Source: Sphingosinicella terrae (lineage in GTDB: Bacteria; Pseudomonadota; Alphaproteobacteria; Sphingomonadales; Sphingomonadaceae). From it: a stretch of 64,000 bases of DNA. The notes below the pieces were generated by a model. It had not been told where the DNA came from. It saw nothing but the letters and a program-made list of their open reading frames with translations, and did no database searches. The stretch covers positions 248,001 through 312,000 of the forward strand of contig NZ_QDFY01000003.1 of NCBI RefSeq assembly GCF_003347635.1. Direction: 5' to 3'. Position 1 is the first letter of the stretch. Every line of letters starts with the position of its first letter. Below, one piece after another: positions 8,256 through 17,184 of the stretch. Both the position numbers and the translations under genes were made by a program.

Positions 8256-9341
8256 CTACGCCTCCCGTGCCCCTTCGGGGCAGCCCAGCAGCCGCGCGAT
8301 CCGTGCCTCCGCGGGCCGCCAGTCCAGCCCGATCTCCGTCAGCCAGCCGTCGTCGTAATAAGTGCAGGCGTAGCGCTCGCCTTCGTCGCACAGCAGGGTG
8401 ACGATGCTGCCTTCCTCGCCGCGCGCCGCCATCTCCTCGATCAGATCGGCGCAGGCGATGATGTTGGTGCCGGTCGATCCGCCGACGCGTCGCCCGATAG
8501 CCGCCGACAGGGCACGCATCGCGCCGATCGAATCCGGGTCCGGCACGGCGATCATCCGGTCGATGACGTCGGGAACGAAGCTGGGCTCGACCCGCGGCCG
8601 GCCGATGCCCTCGATCCGGGAGCGCATGCCGTCCGCCAGGAGCTTCTGGCTGCGGTCGGCGAAATGGCGGTGGAAGACCGAATGCTCCGGATCGGCGACG
8701 CACAGCCGCGTCGCGAAGCGCTGATAGCGAATGTAGCGGCCGATCGTGGCGGAGGTGCCGCCGGTGCCGGCGCCGCAGACGATCCACGCGGGCACGGGAT
8801 GCTCCTCGCTGCGCATCTGGGTGAATAGGCTCTCGGCGATATTGTTGTTGCCGCGCCAGTCGGTGGCGCGCTCGGCGAAAGTGAACTGGTCGAGATAATG
8901 CCCTTCCGTCTCCGCCGCGAGCTGCTGGGCGGCGTCGTAGACCGCGCGCGGGTCCGTCACCTCGTGGATCTCGCCGCCGTAGAAGCGGATCGCCTCGAGC
9001 TTGGGCGGCGCCGTCGAGGCGGGAACGACCGCGATGAAGCGCAGGCCCAGCATCCGCGCGAAATAGGCCTCGCTGACCGCGGTCGATCCGGACGACGCCT
9101 CGATCACCGTCGTCCCAGGGCCGATCCAGTCATTGCACAAAGCGTAGAGGAACAAGGAGCGGGCGAGCCGGTGCTTGAGGCTCCCGGTCGGATGCGAGCT
9201 CTCGTCCTTGAGATAGAGGGTGATGCCGGGAAAGCGCGGAAGCTCGAGCCGGATCAGGTGGGTATCGGCCGAACGGTGGGAATCCGCCTCGATCCGCCGG
9301 ACCGCCTCCGACGTCCAGGCTCGGTCACGTTGCGCCGGCAT
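8256..9341 (-). CDS. PLP-dependent cysteine synthase family protein (Cds1-like cysteine desulfhydrase)
   Basis: A 361-residue fold-type II PLP enzyme. The Schiff-base lysine is in [10 protein letters not shown] (Lys56), the substrate-binding ASSGST loop is at 82-87, and the phosphate-binding glycine loop [12 protein letters not shown] is at 190-201. Length and the sequence [19 protein letters not shown] fit the L-cysteine desulfhydrase (Cds1)-type branch rather than CysK or CysM, so release of sulfide, pyruvate and ammonia from cysteine is the likely reaction. The start follows AAGGGGTG. It stands alone on the minus strand. Confidence 0.8.
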   Translation of the reverse strand: MPAQRDRAWTSEAVRRIEADSHRSADTHLIRLELPRFPGITLYLKDESSHPTGSLKHRLARSLFLYALCNDWIGPGTTVIEASSGSTAVSEAYFARMLGLRFIAVVPASTAPPKLEAIRFYGGEIHEVTDPRAVYDAAQQLAAETEGHYLDQFTFAERATDWRGNNNIAESLFTQMRSEEHPVPAWIVCGAGTGGTSATIGRYIRYQRFATRLCVADPEHSVFHRHFADRSQKLLADGMRSRIEGIGRPRVEPSFVPDVIDRMIAVPDPDSIGAMRALSAAIGRRVGGSTGTNIIACADLIEEMAARGEEGSIVTLLCDEGERYACTYYDDGWLTEIGLDWRPAEARIARLLGCPEGAREA

Positions 9342-9608
9342 CTGTCAATCACCCCTTCGCTCGCATCGGCTTGGCCCTCGGCGCCGCCTTCCACGACGGC
9401 GGCTTCGCAGGCACCTGCGCGCGCCAGACTATGGCCTGAGCGCCGGCGAGGCCAGCCGTCCCGCCATCGCGGCGCGGAAGGGCCGAGACAAGGGCAGGGG
9501 CGGCGCGATCGCCGCCACATACGCGGCGTGCGGAACATCGACCCGTGCGGCCGGCTGTGGCAGGAAACGCGCATTCGGGCGTGGTCGAAGACAGGGGGGC
9601 AGACTGAA

Positions 9609-10439
9609 ATGTGCCGGTGGCTCGTCTATTCCGGAAGTCCGGTTCCACTCGAGGCGTTCCTTTACCAGCCCGAGCATTCGCTCATCGACCAGAGCCTCAA
9701 CGCCAAGCTCGGCACGCACACCACCAACGGCGATGGCTTCGGCGTCGGCTGGTATGGCCAGGAAGACGAGCCGGCGCTCTACAAGGGCATCAACCCGGCC
9801 TGGAACGACCAGAATCTGCGCGAGCTTTCCCGCCACATCCGGTCGGGCATGATCTTCGCCCATATCCGGGCCTCGACCGGCACGCCGGTCCAGCACACCA
9901 ACTGCCATCCCTTCCGGCACGGCCGCTGGCTGTGGATGCACAACGGGCAGATAGAGCGCTTTTCCGAGGTCAAGCGCGAGCTGGTGCTGGCCGTCGAGCC
10001 CGGCCTCTATCCGCACATCAAGGGATCGAGCGACACCGAGATCTTCTTCTTCCTCGCTCTGACCTTCGGTCTCGAGCAGGATCCGCCGGCGGCGGTGGCG
10101 CGCGCGGTCGGCTTCATCGAGCAGGTCTGCGCCCGGCACGGCATCGCCCATCCGGTGCGGATGAGCGTGGCGGCCAGCGACGGCCGCGGCGCCTGGGCCT
10201 TTCGCTATTCGAGCGAGGGGATCCCGCCCTCCCTTTATTATTCGACGAAGGTGTCGACGCTGCGCGAGCAGCTTCCCGACATCTCCATCTTCCGCACCCT
10301 CTCCGACGAATCGCGCCTGATCGTCTCCGAGCCGCTCGGCGAGCTGGCCGGAGCCTGGAACGAGGTCCCGCCCTCCACCTTCGCGGCGATCGTGTCGGGC
10401 GAGAGCGATCTCCATCCGTTCGCGCCGCTGCCGGCCTGA
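9609..10439 (+). CDS. Class II glutamine amidotransferase (YafJ/EgtC-like)
   Basis: A 276-residue stand-alone Ntn-type glutamine amidotransferase. The ATG at 9609 after a GGGGGG run places the nucleophile at Cys2 (MCRWLVYSG), exposed after Met removal. Other expected elements are NGDGFGVGWYG, FAHIRASTGTPVQHTNCHPF, WMHNGQI and SDTEIFFFLAL. The open frame upstream is ignored because the catalytic Cys must be N-terminal. The partner synthetase or acceptor is not encoded nearby; EgtC-type hydrolysis of a gamma-glutamyl bond is one option. Confidence 0.88.
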   Translation: MCRWLVYSGSPVPLEAFLYQPEHSLIDQSLNAKLGTHTTNGDGFGVGWYGQEDEPALYKGINPAWNDQNLRELSRHIRSGMIFAHIRASTGTPVQHTNCHPFRHGRWLWMHNGQIERFSEVKRELVLAVEPGLYPHIKGSSDTEIFFFLALTFGLEQDPPAAVARAVGFIEQVCARHGIAHPVRMSVAASDGRGAWAFRYSSEGIPPSLYYSTKVSTLREQLPDISIFRTLSDESRLIVSEPLGELAGAWNEVPPSTFAAIVSGESDLHPFAPLPA

Positions 10440-10584
10440 GAAAGGCACGGCCATTCGGCGCGGAAGGGCTTCGCCCCGGGCTTGATCCCCGCATAACGGT
10501 GACAGGGCACTTGGTGTGGAGCCCCGGCCCGCCGGACGCGGACGGCCTCGCCTCGCGCTCGAGACAGTGCGCTGGCCCCTCTGA

Positions 10585-11169
10585 CTAGTGCGCCTGCCGC
10601 CGGAATCGATTCTCCGACGGCTGCGCAGGGACCGCCTCCGGGTCGTCGATCCAGATGATCGGGAAAGCGGCAAAGCGGATAGGACCGTCCGGGTCGGTCC
10701 AGATGCTGTCGAAGAGCGTCGATTGCTCGGTCGGGAACGAGTATGGCCCGCAGGAACGGCCTGCCACGGATCTCGCGGCCCCGATCTGCCAGGCCCGCAA
10801 TCCGCAGCCTCCCCCTTCGCGATTGTAGATTTCCACCACCGACGGATCCTGCGGCGTCAAGGTGACGGAGAGCGCCCGGTGACGGAGCGAGGTCCGGTCG
10901 CCGAGAGCCTGCAGGTGTATGACACGACCCTCATAGTCGACCCTGAAGGTGGGCGTGTCGCAGGAATTTCGAGCGTAGACTTGAGAGCGGGCCTCGATCC
11001 GGTCGCGGTCGAACCTGATCGTCGTAATATATCCGTGCCGACCGCCTTGGCCGATCGGCAGACAGTCGGACACCCAGCTCCCATCCAGTTGTGCGGCAGC
11101 TCCCGGCCGAACGGCGCCTTCGAGAGAGGCGATGGCCAGATGCATCGTCAACAGCGCCCATCCCAGCAT
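10585..11169 (-). CDS. Hypothetical secreted protein
   Basis: A 194-residue protein with no recognised domain. The ATG at 11169 is chosen because a GGAGG site lies 8 bases upstream and the first 25 residues (MLGWALLTMHLAIASLEGAV) form a signal peptide; the frame runs further upstream without that support. The mature part starts LDGSWVSDCLPIG and contains four cysteines and many aromatic/charged alternations typical of an all-beta lipocalin-like exported protein. Confidence 0.65.
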   Translation of the reverse strand: MLGWALLTMHLAIASLEGAVRPGAAAQLDGSWVSDCLPIGQGGRHGYITTIRFDRDRIEARSQVYARNSCDTPTFRVDYEGRVIHLQALGDRTSLRHRALSVTLTPQDPSVVEIYNREGGGCGLRAWQIGAARSVAGRSCGPYSFPTEQSTLFDSIWTDPDGPIRFAAFPIIWIDDPEAVPAQPSENRFRRQAH

Positions 11170-11429
11170 GTGTCGGTCCTCCGCGGCTCGTTCCTCGACC
11201 TGCCGGGCGCGAGGCTGGAGACGCGCGAGGCGCGTGTCCACCCCGGAGCCGTCAATGACGATGGCTGCGCAGTCTCTGAGCATCCGCTGCAGCGCGATCG
11301 GCTCTCTGGGATGCCGGCCCGGCGCAGGACGCACAAGGCGGTTGGACCGATCGCCGCGGCGTGGCACGGACGCCCTGCATCGTCGGTGGTCCGATACGCC
11401 TGCCCGGATGCTTTCAGGAGAACGCCCCC

Positions 11430-11996
11430 GTGACCTTGCCCGATCTTCTCGTCCCCACTTACGTGCAGATGCTCGGTGCGCTCTCAGCGTGGTTGGCCAA
11501 GGCCGAGGCGCAAAGGCCGGACGGCGCTGCCGACGCGCTCATGCTCGCGCGCCTCGCGCCCGACATGTTCCCTCTCGCCACGCAGGTCCGCTTCGCCTGC
11601 GTCCAGGCGCAGGAGGGCCTGTTCCGCCTTCACGGCCGGCCATTCCCGGAATCGGTCGAAATCCTGCTCGACGAGGGGCGCAGCGCCGCCGATTGCCCGG
11701 GCACGGTCGCCGACGCCCGCGCTCGGGTCGCCGAGACCTTGGCGATCGTCGAGGCCGAAGCGGCGGCCATGCCGGAGGTCGATCCGGCGGCGCCCATCGC
11801 CCATGCCCTGCCCCGGGGCATGATCTTCGATCTCACCGCCGAGCAATATGTCCGCGACTGGGCGCTGCCCCAATTCTACTTCCACGTGATGGCCGCCTAC
11901 GCGATCCTGCGCGCCGAGGGCGTCGAGCTCGGCAAGGCCGATTACGTCGCCCACATGTTCGCCTATCTGCGTCCCGACACCCCGCCTGCAGCCTAG
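11430..11996 (+). CDS. DUF1993 family protein
   Basis: A 188-residue DUF1993 protein, a four-helix DinB-like fold of unknown function. GTG at 11430 with AGGAG 9 bases upstream gives the family N-terminus LPDLLVPTYVQMLGALSAWL. The C-terminal signature DWALPQFYFHVMAAYAILR and KADYVAHMF is present, with histidines in the positions used for metal in related proteins. The nucleotides of its last conserved helix are echoed at 15402-15438. Confidence 0.85.
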   Translation: MTLPDLLVPTYVQMLGALSAWLAKAEAQRPDGAADALMLARLAPDMFPLATQVRFACVQAQEGLFRLHGRPFPESVEILLDEGRSAADCPGTVADARARVAETLAIVEAEAAAMPEVDPAAPIAHALPRGMIFDLTAEQYVRDWALPQFYFHVMAAYAILRAEGVELGKADYVAHMFAYLRPDTPPAA

Positions 11997-12279
11997 CCGC
12001 GGCGCTTCGATGCCGGTGCGCCGCCAGCACTGGTGCGCGCCCCGTCCTTGACGAGTCGGCCTGCGCTTGCCGCCGGATCGGCTGGCAGGGAAGTGCCCTG
12101 TCGCCGACGTCCGGGTTGGCCCGGGAGGGCTGGATCACTCTCCTGCCCATGCCGGGTCGCTGCCGCGACCACGCGCGACGCCGGCCCGGCCTTCCTGGTT
12201 CGATCGGCGGTTACTCGCGCCTTTCCGATTACCTGCGAAGGAATGGAAGCTCGGGGGCAGGGTCGTCCATGCCCTCCAC

Positions 12280-12810
12280 ATGGATGAGCCTGAACCCCCC
12301 GCGTCGCATGCCCTGATATTTCGACCCGTCGTCGAAGGCGACTGGCCTGCGCTGACGGCGATCCTCCGCCAGGCGACCGCGGCGCGCGACGCGCTGACAT
12401 ATGACGCGGAGCTCACCGATAGCCAGCTCAGGGAACTATGGGGCGCGTCGCAGAGGGTGCTAGTCGCGCAAGCGCCTGATGGAGCCATTGCCGCGACGGC
12501 GAAAATCGGTCGCAATCAGGGTGGTCCCGGCGATCATGTGGCGACGGCCAGCTTCGTCGTTGCCCCGGCCTGGAGGCGCCGAGGGGTTGGCCGGCAGCTT
12601 TGCCGCCACGTCCTCGCCTGGACGAGAGACGCGGGCTTCGCCGCCATCCAGTTCAATGCCGTTGTGGCCAGCAACGTCGCGGCTGTGAATTTATGGCAGT
12701 CCGAGGGCTTCCAGATTGTCGGCCGCGTGCCGCATGCCTTTTGCCATCCTCGTCTCGGCTTCGTCGACCTCCTCGTCATGCACTGTGAGATATCGGAGGG
12801 TCGACAATGA
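12280..12810 (+). CDS. GNAT family N-acetyltransferase
   Basis: A 176-residue GCN5-related acyltransferase. It has the acetyl-CoA-binding motif A, VAPAWRRRGVGRQLCRHVL (Q/R-x-x-G-x-G), preceded by a beta strand ASFVV and followed by FNAVVASNVAAVNLWQSEGF, the usual motif B. The start is uncertain: ATG at 12280 is used because the upstream frame is low-complexity, but its ribosome site is weak. The last codons overlap the following SDR gene by 4 bases (ATGA), so the pair is translationally coupled. The substrate is unknown. Confidence 0.85.
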   Translation: MDEPEPPASHALIFRPVVEGDWPALTAILRQATAARDALTYDAELTDSQLRELWGASQRVLVAQAPDGAIAATAKIGRNQGGPGDHVATASFVVAPAWRRRGVGRQLCRHVLAWTRDAGFAAIQFNAVVASNVAAVNLWQSEGFQIVGRVPHAFCHPRLGFVDLLVMHCEISEGRQ

Positions 12811-13568
12811 GCGCAGCTCCGAGCCGCACCGCGATCGTCACGGGCGGAGCGCGAGGCATAGGCGCCGGCATTGTCGCCCGTCTCGCGCGCAATGGGATGT
12901 CCGTGGCCGCCATAGACCTCGATGTCGACGCCTTGACCGACAGCCTCGAACGGTTGCGCGCAGGGGGCGCTAAGGCGATCGCGCTCAAGGCAGACGTCAC
13001 CGATGAATGTGCCGCAAGGAACGCCGTCAGTGAAGTCGCGCAGCGGCTTGGTCCGCCGGTGATCCTTGTAAACAATGCCGGCGTCGCCCGTGACGTGGAC
13101 CTCGAGATCATGGCCATTGAGGATTGGGACGCGGTTCACCGCGTGCACCTGAGAGGCGCCTTCTTGATGACCCAGGCCGCCATTCCGTTCATGAGAGCCG
13201 AGAAATGGGGCCGGATCATCCAGATCTCGAGCATATCGGCCCAGGGCCACGCGGGTCGGGCAAATTACTGTGCCGCCAAATCCGGGATGCACGGCTTCGT
13301 CAAGTCGCTTGCCATCGAGCTCGGAATGCACGGCATCACCGCCAACGCTGTGGCTCCGGGCCTGATCGTGACGAGAATGACCGATGCGACCGCCGCCCGT
13401 CGAGGCCTGTCTCTCCACGAGCATCTGGCCGACGCGACCCTGCGCATCCCGGTGCGCCGGCCCGGAAAGCCGGAAGACGTCGCCGCACTCGTGGCTTTCC
13501 TGGCAGGGGAGGAATCCGGATTCGTGTCGGGGCAGGTCATCTATGTCGCCGGCGGGCCGCACGACTGA
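12807..13568 (+). CDS. SDR family oxidoreductase (FabG-like)
   Basis: A 253-residue classical short-chain dehydrogenase. The dinucleotide loop TGGARGIGAG is at residues 12-21, NNAG follows at about 90, and the catalytic Ser-Tyr-Lys set is seen as SSIS, then YCAAKSG (Tyr and Lys). The C-terminal GQVIYVAGG is the standard FabG-like end. It starts in the ATGA overlap with the GNAT gene. Substrate not predictable; coupling to an acetyltransferase suggests a shared small-molecule substrate. Confidence 0.88.
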   Translation: MSAAPSRTAIVTGGARGIGAGIVARLARNGMSVAAIDLDVDALTDSLERLRAGGAKAIALKADVTDECAARNAVSEVAQRLGPPVILVNNAGVARDVDLEIMAIEDWDAVHRVHLRGAFLMTQAAIPFMRAEKWGRIIQISSISAQGHAGRANYCAAKSGMHGFVKSLAIELGMHGITANAVAPGLIVTRMTDATAARRGLSLHEHLADATLRIPVRRPGKPEDVAALVAFLAGEESGFVSGQVIYVAGGPHD

Positions 13569-13903
13569 TCGAACAGCCATTCTCGACGCCGCATTCTCCA
13601 GCGGATGAAGCCCTGACTGCCGTTGCACGGGCACGACGTTTGTGAAGCCGGTCCAGCTTCTCGGCATTCGACCGTCTCCGTTACCCACGAGGTTATCGAC
13701 CGGCTTCAGCGGCGACCGCTATCGAGATCAGGACAATTGAAGCGCGGAAACCTGCGAGGACGACAAGACGGTGGAGTGCTGAGCGGCGCGGAAACGCGGC
13801 GGTGCGAAGCGGATGATCCCGCCACTCGATCGATCATCGCCTTCCAGGCACGTTCGTCCCGCGAAGGCCGGGACCCGGTGATTTGCGAAGAAGGATCGAC
13901 ATC
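13569..13903. other. Intergenic region with a half palindromic repeat
   Basis: No gene is seen in these 335 bases. Near the right end, 13851-13876 reads CGTTCGTCCCGCGAAGGCCG then GGACCC, which resembles half of the REP-like palindromes at 16102-16174 and 58391-58475. The remainder shows no structure that could be assigned. Confidence 0.45.
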
Positions 13904-14716
13904 TTGACCAGAACCCTTTGCGATATCCTGCGCCACGCGCGAGTCCAGGCTCGGATCAGTCAGATGGAACTCGCCCTGCGGCTCGGCTATTCGACCCGTC
14001 ACATCAGCTTCGTGGAGACGGGCCGGGCCCATCCGGGGCGCAATCTCGTGACCGATTGGCTGCACGAGACCGGCGCTCCCGACTCCCTGAGAAGCGCCGC
14101 CCTGCTGCAGGCGGGTTACGCGCACGGCGACAAGGTGCCGAGCGCGGAGCCTCAGTTCTGGGCCCAGGAAAGCGTCAATCAACGGTCGCTGGCCGCGTTG
14201 CTCGCCGTGCACGACCCTTTCCCGGCGCTGATCCTCGATTGCGAATGGCGGATCATCGATGCCAATCCCGGCTTCGTCAGCCTTGTCGGCACCTTGTTGC
14301 CAGATTTTGCGGCCGAGCACGGCGTCGGCGGCGGCACGGACTACATCGACCTCCTTGGCAGCTCCTCCGGACTGGGGGCGCGGCTCGCCGACGGCGGGTC
14401 GGCCATGGCCGCCTTGCTTGTCCAGCTGCGCCTGGAGGAGTGGGCCAATCCCGCCCTGAAGCCTCGGGTCGACTTGTTCGAGCAGAGAGTGGCGCATCTC
14501 ATCCTCGACAGTCCACCGGCGGATCCTGCCGATCAACCACTCGAGCTGGTTTTCGACTCTGAGCGATCGTCACTTCGTTTCTACAGGTTCCAGACTGTGT
14601 TCGGTCTGCCGCAGGACATAACCTCATCCTATTGTCGCGCCGAAACCTGGTATCCGACGGACGACATTACTCGAAAATGCATGACGAAATCTGGTCCTGA
14701 GTTGATCAATGAATAG
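13904..14716 (+). CDS. XRE-family regulator with MmyB-like ligand domain
   Basis: A 270-residue transcription factor. The N-terminal helix-turn-helix (about 5-60) reads ILRHARVQARISQMELALRL, then YSTRHISFVETGRAHPG. The C-terminal part, HDPFPALILDCEWRIIDANPG and AHLILDS, matches the MmyB-like PAS-type domain. The start is a TTG at 13904 with AGAAGG 9 bases upstream; an in-frame TTG at 13883 is the alternative. The stop lies 11 bases before the RibD-like gene, so both are probably co-transcribed and the regulator may control that reductase. Confidence 0.85.
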   Translation: MTRTLCDILRHARVQARISQMELALRLGYSTRHISFVETGRAHPGRNLVTDWLHETGAPDSLRSAALLQAGYAHGDKVPSAEPQFWAQESVNQRSLAALLAVHDPFPALILDCEWRIIDANPGFVSLVGTLLPDFAAEHGVGGGTDYIDLLGSSSGLGARLADGGSAMAALLVQLRLEEWANPALKPRVDLFEQRVAHLILDSPPADPADQPLELVFDSERSSLRFYRFQTVFGLPQDITSSYCRAETWYPTDDITRKCMTKSGPELINE

Positions 14717-14726
14717 GAGTTCCAAC

Positions 14727-15293
14727 ATGAAGAAGATCATCGCATCGCAATATCTGTCGCTGGACGGAGTTTTGGAAGATCCCGTCGGAATGGAGAGCTC
14801 CGGCCTCGGAAACTGGACCGGTCCCTATTCTCGGGGCGAGAAGGGCGACGCTTTCAAGCATGCCGAGCTCTTTGCCTGCGAATCCCTGCTTCTCGGGCGC
14901 CGGACCTATGACGGATTCGCTGCCGTATGGCCGACGATCGACGACGAGGCCGGCTTCGCGAAGCAGATCAACGCGATGCCGAAACATGTCGTCTCGACGA
15001 CGCTGAAGACGGCCGAGTGGAACAACACGACTATCATCGATTCGGACGTCGTTGCCCGCGTCAAGGCGCTCAAGTCGGAGCCGGGCGGGGACATGCTGGT
15101 CTATGGAAGCGGGATGCTCCTGCACACGCTGATGCGCGCCGGCCTGGTCGATCGATACAATCTCATGATCTACCCGACCGTGCTCGGCCGCGGCATCCGG
15201 TTATTCCCCGACGACTGGAAGGAGCAGCTCACCTTGGACGAATGCACCGAGTTCGGCTCGGGCATCGTCTCCCTCCGTTACTCGGCTTGCTAG
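14727..15293 (+). CDS. Dihydrofolate reductase family protein (RibD C-terminal domain)
   Basis: A 188-residue NADPH-dependent reductase-fold protein of the RibD_C/DHFR-like group (KKIIASQYLSLDGVLEDPVG at the N-terminus, LLLGRRTYDGF, and GGDMLVYGSGMLLHTLM near the cofactor site). The ATG at 14727 has AGGAG 7 bases upstream; a nearer upstream ATG at 14709 lacks one. This group is distinct from folate-cycle FolA, and its substrates are unknown. It follows the MmyB-like regulator, an arrangement typical of such pairs. Confidence 0.85.
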   Translation: MKKIIASQYLSLDGVLEDPVGMESSGLGNWTGPYSRGEKGDAFKHAELFACESLLLGRRTYDGFAAVWPTIDDEAGFAKQINAMPKHVVSTTLKTAEWNNTTIIDSDVVARVKALKSEPGGDMLVYGSGMLLHTLMRAGLVDRYNLMIYPTVLGRGIRLFPDDWKEQLTLDECTEFGSGIVSLRYSAC

Positions 15294-15401
15294 CGGGCGG
15301 TCGGGGCGAGGATCTCGGGGCCTCCGTTGATGGGCCCTGCCGCGCCTCAACGCCTGATTGTTGGCCGTCCAAACGATCCGGCGCGTCCAGGGGAGGGCCA
15401 C

Positions 15402-15438
15402 CTCGGCAAGGCCGATGACGTCGCCCACCTGTTCGCCT
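15402..15438 (+). pseudogene. 37-base remnant of a DUF1993 gene
   Basis: These 37 bases match 11928-11964, the C-terminal KADYVAHMF-coding part of the intact DUF1993 gene, at 35 of 37 positions. Outside this patch the reading frame is not family-like. It is best read as the tail of a decayed second DUF1993 copy, or as a recombination scar. Confidence 0.55.
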
Positions 15439-15555
15439 GTTCGCGTCACCCATGTCCACGGTCTGGTCGCGGCGCTCGATGCCGCTTCGGAGGTGGTGGT
15501 GGACAGGCGCGGCTGAAGCGATCTCCATCCGCCGGTCGCGCGCCCGGCCGGTTGC

Positions 15556-15960
15556 TCAATAATCGTCCCATTCGCAGGGTATCTCGGCGAGCTTCTCCTC
15601 CGCCGTCTTGGCCCGCGCCTCCGCCTTGGGGCGCGGCGTCGCCGCCGCCTTCGCCGTGCCGGCGCGGAGCTGGCTCTTCTTCTGCGCCGCCTTCGCCCAG
15701 GCCGGCGTCCGCCAGATCAGCGCGCCCTTGACCGGCGGCAGCTCCTCGGGCTGCGGCGCCGGCTCGATCGGCTGGCGCGGCAGCAGCTTGGGGAAGATCT
15801 TCGTCCAGTAGAGCGCCTCGTTGGCCTCGCTCTTCTCCACCCACTTCACCAGCCCATCGACGCCGCCCAGTTTCTCGAACGCCTCGAGGATCGCCGCCTT
15901 CGCCTCGTTGGTGAGCCTGTTGCGCGCCCCCTTGGGCCGCCCGCGCTGTGCCTTGGCCAT
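15556..15960 (-). CDS. Phage-type small DNA-binding protein, terminase-small-subunit-like
   Basis: A 134-residue protein. The ATG at 15960 has AAAGGA 9 bases upstream; the longer frame upstream runs through repeat DNA and is rejected. The N-terminus MAKAQRGRPKGARNRLTNEA is the G-R-P-K-G-x-x-N basic element common in phage and island proteins annotated as small terminase or helix-turn-helix packaging proteins. AFEKLGGVDGLVKWVEKSE and FPKLLP follow. The C-terminal third is Ala/Lys-rich, ending EIPCEWDDY. No large terminase or other phage gene is adjacent, so function is inferred only from this N-terminal signature. Confidence 0.6.
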   Translation of the reverse strand: MAKAQRGRPKGARNRLTNEAKAAILEAFEKLGGVDGLVKWVEKSEANEALYWTKIFPKLLPRQPIEPAPQPEELPPVKGALIWRTPAWAKAAQKKSQLRAGTAKAAATPRPKAEARAKTAEEKLAEIPCEWDDY

Positions 15961-16041
15961 GCTCTGTCCTTTCGATGTTGATGGAGTGGGCAGGGGCGCC
16001 TTTCCGGTACCGGCGGTGCGCGAGGACGCCCCGCATGATCC

Positions 16042-16219
16042 CACGCGAAGCCGCGAAGACGCGAAGTCGAGCGCGCCCCCATTCGCCCGCGCCCCCTCAT
16101 TCGTCATCCTGGCGCACGCCGGGATCTCACTTTTCTGCAGAAAGTCAGAGATCCCAGCTTCCGCTGGGATGACGTGAGAGAAAGTCGAGACGCCCTTCGC
16201 GTCTCCGCGCCTTCGCGTG
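16042..16219. repeat. Composite element: 25-bp inverted repeats around a REP-like hairpin pair
   Basis: Left arm 16042-16066 and right arm 16195-16219 are inverted copies matching at 23 of 25 bases. They are built of the CGCGAAG/CGCGGAG words also used at 5405-5588. Between them, 16102-16174 forms two hairpins whose outer ends GTCATCC and GGATGAC also pair. The element fills the gap between the phage-type gene and the NnrU gene (15961-16457), which otherwise holds no gene. Confidence 0.75.
16102..16174. repeat. REP-like palindromic pair, copy 1
   Basis: Starts CGTCATCCTGGCGCACGCCG and ends AGCTTCCGCTGGGATGACG. It is highly similar to 58391-58475 in this window. Each half is a hairpin with a 4-base loop, and the halves are inverted relative to each other. 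Confidence 0.8.
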
Positions 16220-16457
16220 GCATCAGCTCTAAGATCGAGCCGCACGAGAGCGGCCGCAGGCGCGCACCGGAACCGCCCCAACAACGCACGCACCCTTCGC
16301 CCGCCTTCGGGAATCCCCGGGCGCAATACTCACCTGTACCATTTCGGAAACAAGCACAAAACGGGAACAAAGTCAAGCCTGCCGCCGCCGGTTCGCGGCC
16401 ACGCCAATAGAATCGATTATTTTATTCCCGCGCTCGGTTGAGGGGCCGCCCGCCGAC

Positions 16458-17150
16458 TCAGTCGAGCAGCAGCGCCAGCGGCGAGACCAGGGGTACGTGC
16501 AGCTCGGTCGCCACCGCCCAGAGCAGCAGGCCGCCGAACAAAGCACCCCAGCCGGGAAAGGAGGCGCGCCAGGAGGCTCTGCCCTGGAGCAGCGCCGCGA
16601 ACGGCACGAACGAGGTCCGTGCCTGCCATTCCCGCCACGGCTCGCCGATCAGCCGCGCCTTCTTGCGATCCTGGCCGATCGATCCGGCGAAGGCGAGGAT
16701 CAGGATGCCGATCGCGACGATCAGGTTGCGCGCGCTCCACGAGATCGACAGGTGGACCAGCGCCCACAGCATGAAGCTCCAGTTCATCGGATGGCGGGTG
16801 ATCGCGAATACCCGCCGCGGCGGCGGGATCGCGCGGGGCGGCGCGCCGGGATGGGGCAGGGCCGGATTGCCGATCAGGGATCCGACCAGCAGGATGCTCG
16901 CGGCGAGCATGATCAGGGAGGCGATCGGCCACCACCAGAGCGGCGCCGTCCAGTGCGGCGTCGAATCCGGGCTCGCCCGCCAGGCGATCACCATCCAGGC
17001 GAAGGTGGCGAGCGAGACGAGCGAATAGAGGCCGAGGAAGACGCGCTCGCCGAGCCGGCCGACGAGACCGGGGCGCAGCGGGTGCGACATGATCAGGTGC
17101 CCGCCGACGAAGGCGGCGGTCGCCAGCGCGAGGCTGACGACCGGGTTCAC
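16458..17150 (-). CDS. NnrU family membrane protein
   Basis: A 230-residue integral membrane protein of the NnrU family, named for a gene linked to nitrite/nitric oxide respiration but widespread without it. The GTG at 17150 gives the family N-terminus VNPVVSLALATAAFVGGHLI, then LGERVFLGLYSLVSL. Six or so hydrophobic segments follow, with RHPMNWSFMLWALVH as the conserved core motif. The upstream frame continues but is arginine-rich and falls inside the neighbouring gene's antisense-like frame. It lies 34 bases downstream of the amidohydrolase operon, on the same strand. No denitrification gene is nearby. Confidence 0.82.
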   Translation of the reverse strand: MNPVVSLALATAAFVGGHLIMSHPLRPGLVGRLGERVFLGLYSLVSLATFAWMVIAWRASPDSTPHWTAPLWWWPIASLIMLAASILLVGSLIGNPALPHPGAPPRAIPPPRRVFAITRHPMNWSFMLWALVHLSISWSARNLIVAIGILILAFAGSIGQDRKKARLIGEPWREWQARTSFVPFAALLQGRASWRASFPGWGALFGGLLLWAVATELHVPLVSPLALLLD

Positions 17151-17184
17151 CGGGCGGCCGCTCCGATCTCGCGCCCGCCGGTCC

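Noticed and set aside
16320-16440. GGGAACAAA-type words upstream of the phage-type gene as a second LexA box
   Set aside because: No second GAAC at 7-base spacing was found there.
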